Assembly (NCBI RefSeq): GCF_016031625.1
Contig: NZ_JACCHP010000030.1
Location: 1-62,732 of the forward strand
Reading direction: 5' to 3'
Source: Bradyrhizobium agreste
GTDB taxonomy: Bacteria > Pseudomonadota > Alphaproteobacteria > Rhizobiales > Xanthobacteraceae
Length of the DNA stretch: 62,732 nucleotides
The notes under the pieces are model-generated. The model saw only the letters and a list, made by a program, of their open reading frames with translations. It was not told the DNA's origin and made no database searches. Shown in pieces: positions 25,380 to 34,112 of the stretch (its first letter is position 1; every line of letters begins with the position of its first letter). The position numbers and the translations under genes are program-made.

Positions 25380-26525
25380 TTACTCCGCCGCTTCCGGCTT
25401 TTGTTCCTCGCGCAGCCGAAAACGCTTCTGCAGTGCAGACACGGTGTCGCGGAAGCCACCATACTCCAGCTCGGAATAAGGCAGCATCGCAGCGCCGGAC
25501 CAACCTTGGCTGCGCATCTCGATTGCCTTGCTCTGGGCTCGCCGGCGGACTTCGTCCCACGCTGGGTTGTCGAAGAAATCGGTGAAGGCATCGGAAAAGC
25601 GGCCGTCCTTGTCGATCGAAAAGCCGGCACAGGAGACGATCGGCAGGCAGTACATGCCTGTCACCGGTGTGTTAAGTGGCACCGGCATGAGCGGCATCAC
25701 GTGCGAGCCCCGCGCATCGCCGCCCACGAAGTGCGCCTTGGCGAACGGCGAGACGATTTCTTCGGGCGCCGGGAAAATCCCCTGGTTCCTGACGATCGCG
25801 ACCGGATCGTCCTTGCCGGTGTACTTGCCTGCGATCGAGTGAAGACGCTGCGCCGAAACAGCGACGACAACCTCGCCATATGTTCGAGAAACGATGCGAT
25901 CGATCCCAAAGCGCTCATTGTCGCGAAGGAGCGCCGCAATATGGTAGCCGTCCGCCGGTGCGTCGAGTTCGATGACGCTGTCGCCAGCCGTGTGGTCCAT
26001 GTCGATGACATGGAAACGGAACCCCTTGATCATCGGGGGCAGCATCAGCCCGGCGCAATACATGGGATCGGCGAAGGCGAGGTAGAGCGGCAGGTTGTAC
26101 GCGCCGGGGCCACATTTGTCGGCGGCGAACACCATGAAGGACTCCGCGGGCCTCGAGCCCGAGAGGCTGTGGTCGAAGCTGAGTTCCGCGACGGCCGGTC
26201 CGGCGCCGCGAACGTTACCGGAAGGCGCGTCGACGAGAAGATCCTGGCCGGCGCCATAGAGCCCGGAAGTTTTCGCGACCGACGTCGCCGCGAGAAACGC
26301 CTTCCATGCAAATTGATGGACCTCGGAGCTCCCTTCGCCCCTTGTATGCGTCATGATGATCGCAATGTCGTCGCCGGTGTGGCAGACGAAACTGTCGATC
26401 AGAAGCCCCTTGTCGACCGCCTTCGCGGCTTCGCCCATGACAGTCGCCATCATGGGTGCAGACGGTTTCGTATGCCCGCCGACAGAGCCAACGTCAGCCT
26501 TAATGACCGAAAGAGTGAGTCTCAT
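25380..26525 (-). CDS. Archaeal-type fructose-1,6-bisphosphate aldolase/phosphatase (FBPA/P)
   Basis: 381 residues from ATG 26525 with GGGAGGGATGTTC before it. Key residues of the bifunctional enzyme are in register with the archaeal protein: Asp11, His18, Asp52-Asp53 (HTGDD), Gln94 (YGAGQD) and the KYTGKDDP block with Tyr235, Lys238, Asp239 and Asp240; Lys238 corresponds to the Schiff-base lysine. The enzyme condenses triose phosphates and dephosphorylates the product to fructose 6-phosphate, making gluconeogenesis one-way. It is typical of archaea and deep-branching bacteria. It precedes the PPi-type PFK. Confidence 0.9.
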   Translation of the reverse strand: MRLTLSVIKADVGSVGGHTKPSAPMMATVMGEAAKAVDKGLLIDSFVCHTGDDIAIIMTHTRGEGSSEVHQFAWKAFLAATSVAKTSGLYGAGQDLLVDAPSGNVRGAGPAVAELSFDHSLSGSRPAESFMVFAADKCGPGAYNLPLYLAFADPMYCAGLMLPPMIKGFRFHVIDMDHTAGDSVIELDAPADGYHIAALLRDNERFGIDRIVSRTYGEVVVAVSAQRLHSIAGKYTGKDDPVAIVRNQGIFPAPEEIVSPFAKAHFVGGDARGSHVMPLMPVPLNTPVTGMYCLPIVSCAGFSIDKDGRFSDAFTDFFDNPAWDEVRRRAQSKAIEMRSQGWSGAAMLPYSELEYGGFRDTVSALQKRFRLREEQKPEAAE

Positions 26526-26744
26526 GAACATCCCTCCCGCCAGCACAGCTTCGCGCCTCGCCTCAGCGCTTGCTGCGCCGGGCGACGGCGCTGCTCATTC
26601 GCGGAAAAGAACGTCTGGTGCCGCGTTAGGTTCCAAAGATGCGGCTATGCCGGAAATGCCCGGACTCGTGCCGGCGCAGGCTGTCCCGTGCGTGGATTGG
26701 CCGGCTCGGCCGAGTCGCCGAAGCGTGCAGGACCAAAAGGAAAC

Positions 26745-26772
26745 GGCCGGGCAACTCCTCGCCGCCCCGGCC
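26745..26772 (-). terminator. Probable terminator of the permease operon
   Basis: GGCCGGG (26745-26751) pairs with CCCGGCC (26766-26772) around a 14-base loop. Read on the minus strand it lies 20 bases after the permease stop and is followed by GTTTCCTTTTGG, a weak T-rich tract. The rest of 26526-26744 has no supported gene. Confidence 0.5.
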
Positions 26773-26792
26773 GCTTCTATTTGCTATTTGGC

Positions 26793-28460
26793 CTACTCCG
26801 CCGGCGCGGCGTGCATCTCCGGATGCGCGGCGTAGTGTTCGGCGGTGCCGAGCTTGCTGGCCGCGAACAGGCCGGCGGCCATCGCGGCGTAGGCGAGCGC
26901 GACCGCCGGCGTGACGCCGAAGCCGCCGCCGATGCCGACGGCTTCGCCATGCATGAAGCCGAAATAGGTCAGCACTGCTCCGACCAGCGCAAAGCTCGAT
27001 GCTTTCTCGAAGTCGCGCTCGATGATGAAGACGCCCATGGCGCCGAGGATGAGGCCGCCGAGGATGGAGCCGCCGCCCATCACCTCGAGGCCGTGATAGA
27101 ACACGCCTTGCTGCGGCAGTGCCGCAACCGCAGCTGTCTTGACCGCGTCGGCCTTGTCGGTCGCCATGCCGCCGACGGTCGCCGCCGCCGTCATGGTCGA
27201 GGCCAGCATGGTGTCGATCTGGAGCTTGGCCCACGCGGCCAGATGCGGGGTCAGCGCCAGCACGATCGCGGGCGCATGCTTGACCGGCGTGGTCTGGAAC
27301 GCCTGCGCGCCGATCAGCATGCCGATATAGAGCAGGATCGGCGAGATCGCGACCACGGGCACCAGCGCCAGCAGCACCGAGATGATGCCGAACCAGGACA
27401 GCACGATCACCATGATGCCGGTCGCCGCCGAATAACCGATCCGGCCCCCCATCGACTTCCATCCGGGATGGCCGATATAGACGGCGTTGATGAAGGGATT
27501 GCCCATCAGGCAGCCGATCAGGCTGACGACGCCGTCGGCGGTGAGCACGCGCGTGGTCGGATAGTCGTCGCCGGCCGCTTCCGCGCTCTCGACATTGTCC
27601 ATGGCCTCGACGAGATCGTAGATGCCGAACGGAATAGCGGTGACGAGAATGATGCCGAGGAACTCGAAACCGGAGAAGACGTAGCCAAACGCCGGGATCG
27701 GCACCGAGAAGCCGAAGTTCGCGAAGGCCGCGCCGACGCCTTTGAGGCTCAAGCCGCCGAGCCCGAGCCCGAACAGGTTCGAGCCCCAGGCGATGATCAT
27801 GCCGGCCGCGATGGCGACGAGCCCCGCGGGAATGCCGCGCCAGTATTTCACGCCGCCGAACCAGCTCACCAGGATGATGGCGAAGCAGATCAAGCCAATC
27901 TGCGGCGTCATGTACATTTCCAGCGCCGGCCGCATCGAGATGAAGGTAACGGAGACACCGGCGAGCGTGCCGAGCAGCGCCGCGCGCGGCGTGATTTTTC
28001 GAATGAATGGGGCAATGAAGCCGCCGATCATCAGGATGAAGCTCTGGAAGAACACCCAGACGAGACCCGCCGACCAGCCCTTGAGCGGATCGCCGGTCTT
28101 GAGCGTGATCGGCAGCATGATCACGAAGGTGACGATGAACATGTGCGGCACGCTGACGCCCGACGGCAGCGCGCAGACGTCGTTGCGGCCGGTCTTTTGG
28201 GCGAGGCGATAGGCCAGATAGGCGTAATAGAAGGTGGACAGGCACATCATCAGCCCCAGCGCGGGCAGGATGCGGCCGAACACGAGGCTGTCGGGCATCT
28301 TCAGCACGAAGCGCAACAGGCCCGTGAGCACCAGCATGTTGACGAGGATGTTGGTGCCGAAGCCGAAAAGCGCGTTCCAGTCGCCCGATGTCCATAGCGC
28401 CGGCTTGAACCCGGACTTGTTCAGATCAGAACTGCCGGCCGACCCCGTCAATGTGCTCAT
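26793..28460 (-). CDS. NCS2-like membrane permease
   Basis: 555 residues with 12-14 predicted helices. NCS2-like marks include NILVNMLVLTGLLRFVL, a GGFIAPFIRKITPRAALLG turn, IPFGIYDLVEAMDNVESAEA in the core helix (the Glu pair contacts nucleobase-like ligands in relatives) and MGNPFINAVYIGHPGWK. The long carboxyl half with a GGGSILGGLILGAMGVFI stretch is typical of a subgroup annotated as xanthine/uracil-type or regulatory permeases. It begins 10 bases after the cysteine hydrolase gene, so the two are co-transcribed: uptake of an amide or ureide and its hydrolysis is the inferred job. Confidence 0.78.
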   Translation of the reverse strand: MSTLTGSAGSSDLNKSGFKPALWTSGDWNALFGFGTNILVNMLVLTGLLRFVLKMPDSLVFGRILPALGLMMCLSTFYYAYLAYRLAQKTGRNDVCALPSGVSVPHMFIVTFVIMLPITLKTGDPLKGWSAGLVWVFFQSFILMIGGFIAPFIRKITPRAALLGTLAGVSVTFISMRPALEMYMTPQIGLICFAIILVSWFGGVKYWRGIPAGLVAIAAGMIIAWGSNLFGLGLGGLSLKGVGAAFANFGFSVPIPAFGYVFSGFEFLGIILVTAIPFGIYDLVEAMDNVESAEAAGDDYPTTRVLTADGVVSLIGCLMGNPFINAVYIGHPGWKSMGGRIGYSAATGIMVIVLSWFGIISVLLALVPVVAISPILLYIGMLIGAQAFQTTPVKHAPAIVLALTPHLAAWAKLQIDTMLASTMTAAATVGGMATDKADAVKTAAVAALPQQGVFYHGLEVMGGGSILGGLILGAMGVFIIERDFEKASSFALVGAVLTYFGFMHGEAVGIGGGFGVTPAVALAYAAMAAGLFAASKLGTAEHYAAHPEMHAAPAE

Positions 28461-28470
28461 GATAATACCC

Positions 28471-29163
28471 CTATGTGGTCGAAACCCTCATTGCCTCCAG
28501 AACTGCGGCTGAATCCGCGACCCAGCCGAAGATGCCGCCCTGGGCCTTGATCATCTTCAGGCCCATCTCGTGAAACTCGGGGAAGTAGGACGCGCAGCCG
28601 TCGGAGATGACCACGCAGCGATAGCCGCGGTCATTGGCTTCGCGCACGGTGGTGTTGACGCACACCTCGGTGGTGACGCCGCACACGAGCAAATTCTCGA
28701 TGCCGTATTTCTCAAGGACCTCGCCGAGCTCGGTGGCGTAGAACGCGCCCTTGCCGGGCTTGTCGATCACGATTTCACTGTCGAGCGGATAGAGCTCGGG
28801 GACGATGTCGTGGCCGGCCTCGCCGCGAATGAGGATGCGCCCCATCGGACCGGGATCGCCGATGCGAAGGCTCGGCGTACCGCGCTCGATCTTCGCCGGC
28901 GGCGCGTCCGAGAGATCGGGCAAATGCCCCTCGCGCGTGTGAATGACCAGCATGCCGCTGTCGCGCGCGGCCGTCAGCACCGCGCCGATCGGCTTCACCG
29001 CCCGCGCGAGCTGGCTGACGTCATTGCCCAGCGTCTCGCCGAAACCGCCGGGCTCCATGAAATCCCGCTGCATGTCGATGATCAGGAGCGCGGTGGCGGG
29101 CCAGTCGAGCGTGATCGGCTCGGGCTCGGCGCTAACGACGCTCGGCTTGGCTGAGTTCAACAT
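28471..29163 (-). CDS. Cysteine hydrolase, isochorismatase superfamily
   Basis: 230 residues. The catalytic triad is visible: Asp in LLIIDMQRDF, Lys in VIDKPGKGAFYAT and Cys in LVCGVTTEVCVNTTVREA, with a cis-peptide loop GVTTEV before the Cys. The family cleaves amides such as ureidoacrylate (RutB), biuret, N-carbamoyl compounds or nicotinamide. Coupling to an NCS2-like permease 10 bases downstream favours a nucleobase-derived or ureide substrate, but no Rut partner gene is present. Confidence 0.86.
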   Translation of the reverse strand: MLNSAKPSVVSAEPEPITLDWPATALLIIDMQRDFMEPGGFGETLGNDVSQLARAVKPIGAVLTAARDSGMLVIHTREGHLPDLSDAPPAKIERGTPSLRIGDPGPMGRILIRGEAGHDIVPELYPLDSEIVIDKPGKGAFYATELGEVLEKYGIENLLVCGVTTEVCVNTTVREANDRGYRCVVISDGCASYFPEFHEMGLKMIKAQGGIFGWVADSAAVLEAMRVSTT

Positions 29164-29354
29164 GACGGCCCCGCGAGAACTCTCCTGGCCGGGAGTTCTG
29201 CAAGCGCCGTGCCATTGTGTACAATTGCGATGGCGCGCGGGAGGCGAGGGAATTCTTCGTCTGGTCAGAAGGTTACGCCGGCGATTGGCGTCTGCTCATT
29301 CCCTGTGCGACGGCTTCGCGACGTGCATCTGCCCAAGGGATGAGCGGCCTCCGC

Positions 29355-29460
29355 CGTCATTCCGGGGCGACGCGTAAGCGTCGAGCCCGGAATCCATCGG
29401 GCAGCAGTCCGTGCGGTGAAATGGATTCCGGGTTCGCGCTACGCGCGCCCCGGAATGACG
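29355..29460. repeat. Large imperfect palindrome (REP type)
   Basis: Outer arms CGTCATTCCGGGGCG (from 29355) and CGCCCCGGAATGACG (to 29460) match perfectly over 15 bases. Inner arms CCCGGAATCCAT and ATGGATTCCGGG add 12 more. The 106-base element sits in the 305-base gap between the hydrolase start and the stop of the hotdog-like gene; the rest of the gap is otherwise empty. This composite palindrome type is widespread in Bradyrhizobium-like genomes. Confidence 0.85.
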
Positions 29461-29468
29461 AGAAGAGG

Positions 29469-30416
29469 CTACCGCCCTGCCTCATACAGCCGCCGATACT
29501 CCTCCTCGTAGGGCGCGTAGGACTCCTTCAGCGTTGCCGCGTTGAGCAGCATGGTTGCGACCATCGTGCCCGACTTGTCGAACACGCGCGTCTTGACCCA
29601 GGCGCTTTCGGTGCGGCGGCTGCCCGAGAGCGCGACCACTTCACGCTCGACCTCATACTCCTCGCCCTCGAAGAGCGGCCCCTTCAGCAGGCGGATCTCC
29701 TGGTCGGCGAACAGGCCGACGGCCGGCCCCTTGACCGGCAGCGGATCGTCCTTGGAGCGGTACTGGAACAGCACGCTCAGCATCTCCATCGGAATGATGG
29801 GCTTGCCCCACGGATTGTCCGCGCCCGAATAGTACGGCGAGCTCTCGGTGATGACCGCAAGCTTCTGCCGCAGCGAGAACGGATAGAGGTCGCCCATATT
29901 CTGGTCGAACGCCATGCGCACCAATTGGCGCTTGCCGGTCTGCGCCACCTTCACATCGCGCAAGATCACGGGATCCGTGAGCGGCTTGAGCTCGCCGAGG
30001 CGCGCCTCGAGCGCCGTCGCAACCGGCGAATCCCCGACCGATGCCGTGCCGCGCAGCACCTCGGTGCCGTCGCGCTTGACCATCTGGATCTGGCACTGGC
30101 GCGTAGCGGGCAAGGGTTTCGACAGGATCGCCTGCACCTCCTCGCCCTCGTAGCAAACGCTGCGGTAATGTGCGGAAAGACAGCCTGTCTCGAACCAGGC
30201 GCGCCCCCACAGCCGTTCGCCGAGCGGAGCGAACTGGCTGAAATGCGTCGGGCCCTCGATCGTCCCGCCCTTGAAGCCGAGCTTCTGCGCGGTGGCATCG
30301 TCATGGATCGAGGCGTGCGCGTCGTAGGTCTGCGCCTGCAGCATCTGACGTGGCTGGCGCCACGGCCCGACCAAGGCGCCTCCGGTCTGAGTGATCTCGG
30401 TCTCGAACGCCCTCAT
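29469..30416 (-). CDS. Hotdog-fold-like protein (MaoC-like), function unknown
   Basis: 315 residues from ATG 30416 with GGAGGAAAAC before it. Two hotdog-like halves are suggested: an amino-terminal part with DATAQKLGFKGGTIEGPTHF, which resembles the MaoC hydratase helix-loop, and a carboxyl part with EGEEYEVEREVVALSGSRRTES like a thioesterase/hydratase strand set. The catalytic Asp/His of MaoC hydratases is not clearly conserved. It is divergent from the indolepyruvate oxidoreductase gene, 165 bases away, and could act on an acyl-CoA product of that enzyme. Fold moderately sure, activity unknown. Confidence 0.6.
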   Translation of the reverse strand: MRAFETEITQTGGALVGPWRQPRQMLQAQTYDAHASIHDDATAQKLGFKGGTIEGPTHFSQFAPLGERLWGRAWFETGCLSAHYRSVCYEGEEVQAILSKPLPATRQCQIQMVKRDGTEVLRGTASVGDSPVATALEARLGELKPLTDPVILRDVKVAQTGKRQLVRMAFDQNMGDLYPFSLRQKLAVITESSPYYSGADNPWGKPIIPMEMLSVLFQYRSKDDPLPVKGPAVGLFADQEIRLLKGPLFEGEEYEVEREVVALSGSRRTESAWVKTRVFDKSGTMVATMLLNAATLKESYAPYEEEYRRLYEAGR

Positions 30417-30581
30417 GTTTTCCTCCGCGTGCAAGCCATGACTAGCAGGAGCGCCACGGATGCGGCCAGCGATATTGACTTCGCCAACGCATACTTTTGA
30501 CTGTCACAATCCGCTTCGCGCAGCCGCACTCCCTCCCGCAGCGCAAACCTCAACGCCGACCAAGAGACGAGGACTTCCGAA

Positions 30582-33500
30582 ATGACGCTGTTGCAGGTCG
30601 AGCTGGACGACAAATACCGGCTCGAATCGAAGCGGATCTTCCTGTCCGGCACGCAGGCCCTGGTCCGCCTGCCCATGTTGCAGCGCGAACGCGACCGGCT
30701 CCAGGGCCTCAAAACCGGCGGCTTCATCTCGGGCTATCGCGGTTCCCCGCTCGGCATGTACGACCACGCGTTGTGGCGCGCGAAGTCGCACCTTCAGCAG
30801 CACGACATCGCTTTCGTCCCCGGACTGAACGAGGATCTGGCGGCAACCGCCGTCTGGGGCAGCCAGCAGGTCGGCCTGTTTCCCGGCGCCAAGGTCGATG
30901 GCGTGTTCGGTATCTGGTACGGCAAGGGCCCGGGCGTCGATCGCTCGGTCGACGCACTCAAGCATGCCAATGCCGCCGGCACCTCGCGCAACGGCGGCGT
31001 GCTGGCGCTCGCCGGCGACGACCATGGCTGCCAGTCCTCGACCTTGGCGCATCAAAGCGAGCAGGTGTTCGCGGCAGCACTGATTCCCGTGATCAATCCT
31101 GCCACGCTTCAGGACTATCTCGACCTCGGCCTCTACGGCTTTGGGCTGTCGCGCTTCTCCGGCTGCTGGGTCGGCTTCAAGGCGATCAGCGAAACCGTCG
31201 AGAGCTCGGCGTCCATCTACAGCGATCCCGAGCGCATCCAGATCAAACTGCCCGATGATTTCGAGATGCCGCCCGGTGGCCTCAACATCCGCTGGCCCGA
31301 TCCGCCGCTGGAGGCGGAGAAGCGCCTGTTCGGACCGAAGATGGCGGCCGTGCAGGCGTTCGCCCGCGCCAACCAGCTCGACCGCATCGTGCTGGATTCC
31401 AAGCCCGCGCGGCTCGGCATCGTCGCCACCGGCAAGGCCTATCTCGATCTGCGTCAGGCACTCGCCGATCTCGGCATCACCGACAAAGATGCGCAGGATC
31501 TGGGCTTGCGCATCTACAAGGTCGCGCTGACCTGGCCGCTGGAGGAAAGCGGCGCCAAACGTTTCGCGGAAGGCCTTCAGGACGTGCTGGTGGTCGAGGA
31601 GAAGCGCGGCTTTATCGAAGACCAGCTGATGCGCATCCTCTACAACGTCGAGGCCTCCAAGCGCCCGACAGTCACCGGCAAGCGCGACGAGCGCGGCGCG
31701 CCGCTGTTGCCGAGCGAGGGCGAGCTGACGCCGACCATCGTCGCTGGCGCGCTGGTGGCGCGCTTGCGCAAGCTCGGCCATCACAGTCCCGTGCTGGAAC
31801 AGCGCCTCGCACGGCTCGAGGCCTTCGACAACCCGGTCACGACCAGCACGCCGATCAAGCTCGCGCGCACGCCGTTCTTCTGCTCGGGCTGCCCGCACAA
31901 CACCTCGACCCGCGTGCCCGAGGGCAGCCGCGCCATGGCCGGCATCGGCTGCCACGGCATGGCGCTGAGCATGCCGACCCGCCGCACCGATTTGATCTCG
32001 CATATGGGCGGCGAGGGCGTGAACTGGATCGGCCAGTCGCCTTTCACCACCGAGAATCACATCTTCCAGAATCTCGGCGACGGCACCTACACGCATTCCG
32101 GCCTGCTGGCGCTACGCGCCGCCTCCGCCGCCGGCATCAACATCACCTACAAGATCCTCTACAACGACGCGGTCGCCATGACCGGCGGCCAGCCGGCCGA
32201 AGGGGCCTTCAACGTCGCCCAGATCGCGCATCAGGTCTGGGCCGAGGGCGTCAAGCGGCTCGCGATCGTCTCCGACGATCCGGCCAAGTACCCCGAAGGC
32301 AATTACCTTCCGCAAGGCGTGACCATTCACCACCGCCGCGAGCTCGACGCCGTGCAGCGCGAGCTGCGCGACATCAAGGGCCTCACGGTCATCATCTACG
32401 ACCAGACCTGCGCCGCCGAGAAGCGCCGCCGCCGCAAGCGCGGGCTCTATCCCGATCCTGCCAAGCGCGCCTTCATCAACGAGCTCGTCTGCGAAGGCTG
32501 CGGCGATTGCTCGCAGGCCTCCAACTGTGTCTCGGTGCAGCCGCTGGAGACCGAGTTCGGCCGCAAGCGCCAGATCGACCAGTCGAACTGCAACAAGGAC
32601 TTTTCCTGCGTCGAGGGCTTCTGCCCGAGCTTCGTCACCGTCCATGGCGGCTCGCTGAAGCGGATGAAGACCTCGGCGGTGGATTCCGCGCAATTGTTTG
32701 CCGATTTGCCGCTGCCGCCGGCACGCGAGCTGGACGGTCCTTACAACATCCTGGTCACCGGCATCGGCGGCACCGGCGTCATCACGATCGGTGCCCTGCT
32801 CGGCATGGCTGCCCACGTCGATGGCCGCGGCTGCTCGGCGCTCGACTTCACCGGCCTGTCGCAGAAGAACGGCGCGGTGATGAGCCATGTCCGCATCGCA
32901 CGGAGGCCGGAGGACATCTCCGCGGTCCGCATCACCACGGGCGGCGCCGACGTCATCCTCGGCTGCGACATGATCGTCTCGGCCGGCCCGACGGCGCTGA
33001 GCCGCGCCGAGCGCGGCGTGACCAAGGCCTATATCAACGCCGATCTGCAGCCGACCGCGAGCTTCGTGCAAAACCCCGACCTCGACTTCGAGATGGGCGC
33101 GATGCAGACCGTGCTGCGCGACGCCATCGGCGACAACAACCTCGACATCATCGATGCCACCGGCATTGCTGCGGCGCTGATGGGCGATTCCATCGCGACC
33201 AATCCCTTCATGCTGGGCTTCGCCTTTCAGAAGGGCGCGATCCCGTTGTCGCTGGAGGCCCTGCTCCGCGCCATCGAGATCAACGGCGCTGCGATCGAGA
33301 TGAACAAGCTCGCCTTCACCTGGGGCCGCCTTGCTGCCCACGACATGTCGCGCGTGCGCAGCGTGCTTCAGTTCAAGGCAAGAGCGTCCGCGCCGGCGAA
33401 ATCGCTCGACGACATCATCGCGACGCGCGCGCAGTTCTTGACCGGCTATCAGGATAAGGCCTACGCCGACCGCTACCTCGCAACCGTCACCAAGGTGCGC

Positions 33501-34058
33501 AAGGCTGAGAGCGCGGCCTCGCCCGGATCAACCGAGCTCACCGAAGCGGTCGCGAAGAACCTGTTCAAGCTGATGTCCTACAAGGACGAGTATGAGGTCG
33601 CCCGGCTCTACACCGACGGCAGTTTTGCAAAAAAGGTGTCCGAAAAATTCGATGGTGACTTCACGCTGAAATATCACCTGGCGCCGCCGATCTTCGCCAA
33701 GCGCGACAAGGCGACCGGACATCTGCAGAAGCAGGAGTTCGGCAGCTGGATGATCCACGCCTTCCGCCTGCTCGCCGGGCTCAAGTTCCTGCGCGGCAGC
33801 GCATTCGATCCGTTCGGCCGCACCGAGGAGCGCCGGACCGAGCGCAAGCTGATCGGGGATTATCTGGTCATGGTAGATCAGCGGATCGCCGGGCTAACGG
33901 CGGAGCAGATCCCGCTGCTGACACGCCTCGCGCGCGTGCCGGAGACCATCCGCGGCTTCGGCCACGTCAAGGAGGCCAACATCAAGCTGGCGGCGGCCGA
34001 GACGGCGCGGCTGGAAGCGGAGCTGGAGAACAGCCGCTTTGCCGCCGCGGCGGAGTAG
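30582..34058 (+). CDS. Indolepyruvate ferredoxin oxidoreductase family protein, fused subunits
   Basis: 1158 residues joining all modules of the TPP-dependent 2-oxoacid oxidoreductase. Residues 1-430 hold the pyrimidine-binding part (GFISGYRGSPLGMYD). The TPP pyrophosphate domain has GIGCHGMALSMPTRRT and ILYNDAVAMTGGQ. A ferredoxin cluster motif CEGCGDCSQASNC lies near residues 634-646. From about 720 the gamma domain begins (VTGIGGTGVITIGALLGMAAH). It decarboxylates aryl- or branched-chain 2-oxoacids to acyl-CoA, reducing ferredoxin. Normally CoA and oxygen-sensitive clusters are involved, but aerobic alphaproteobacterial forms exist. The gene stands alone on its strand. Confidence 0.92.
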   Translation: MTLLQVELDDKYRLESKRIFLSGTQALVRLPMLQRERDRLQGLKTGGFISGYRGSPLGMYDHALWRAKSHLQQHDIAFVPGLNEDLAATAVWGSQQVGLFPGAKVDGVFGIWYGKGPGVDRSVDALKHANAAGTSRNGGVLALAGDDHGCQSSTLAHQSEQVFAAALIPVINPATLQDYLDLGLYGFGLSRFSGCWVGFKAISETVESSASIYSDPERIQIKLPDDFEMPPGGLNIRWPDPPLEAEKRLFGPKMAAVQAFARANQLDRIVLDSKPARLGIVATGKAYLDLRQALADLGITDKDAQDLGLRIYKVALTWPLEESGAKRFAEGLQDVLVVEEKRGFIEDQLMRILYNVEASKRPTVTGKRDERGAPLLPSEGELTPTIVAGALVARLRKLGHHSPVLEQRLARLEAFDNPVTTSTPIKLARTPFFCSGCPHNTSTRVPEGSRAMAGIGCHGMALSMPTRRTDLISHMGGEGVNWIGQSPFTTENHIFQNLGDGTYTHSGLLALRAASAAGINITYKILYNDAVAMTGGQPAEGAFNVAQIAHQVWAEGVKRLAIVSDDPAKYPEGNYLPQGVTIHHRRELDAVQRELRDIKGLTVIIYDQTCAAEKRRRRKRGLYPDPAKRAFINELVCEGCGDCSQASNCVSVQPLETEFGRKRQIDQSNCNKDFSCVEGFCPSFVTVHGGSLKRMKTSAVDSAQLFADLPLPPARELDGPYNILVTGIGGTGVITIGALLGMAAHVDGRGCSALDFTGLSQKNGAVMSHVRIARRPEDISAVRITTGGADVILGCDMIVSAGPTALSRAERGVTKAYINADLQPTASFVQNPDLDFEMGAMQTVLRDAIGDNNLDIIDATGIAAALMGDSIATNPFMLGFAFQKGAIPLSLEALLRAIEINGAAIEMNKLAFTWGRLAAHDMSRVRSVLQFKARASAPAKSLDDIIATRAQFLTGYQDKAYADRYLATVTKVRKAESAASPGSTELTEAVAKNLFKLMSYKDEYEVARLYTDGSFAKKVSEKFDGDFTLKYHLAPPIFAKRDKATGHLQKQEFGSWMIHAFRLLAGLKFLRGSAFDPFGRTEERRTERKLIGDYLVMVDQRIAGLTAEQIPLLTRLARVPETIRGFGHVKEANIKLAAAETARLEAELENSRFAAAAE

Positions 34059-34112
34059 CCGATAGGCGCCAGCCTCTCTCCCCGTCAGCCACACACTCGC
34101 TGTCATGCCGGT

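Noticed and set aside
24489..28397. A 1302-codon open frame on the + strand opposite the PFK, FBPA/P and permease genes
   Set aside because: Composition (His/Asp/Arg/Gly-rich, no domain) is typical of antisense frames in high-GC DNA, and three well-recognised genes lie on the other strand.
30504..32096. A 530-codon minus-strand frame opposite the indolepyruvate oxidoreductase
   Set aside because: No family motif and no start signal; the + strand gene has intact TPP and cluster motifs throughout.
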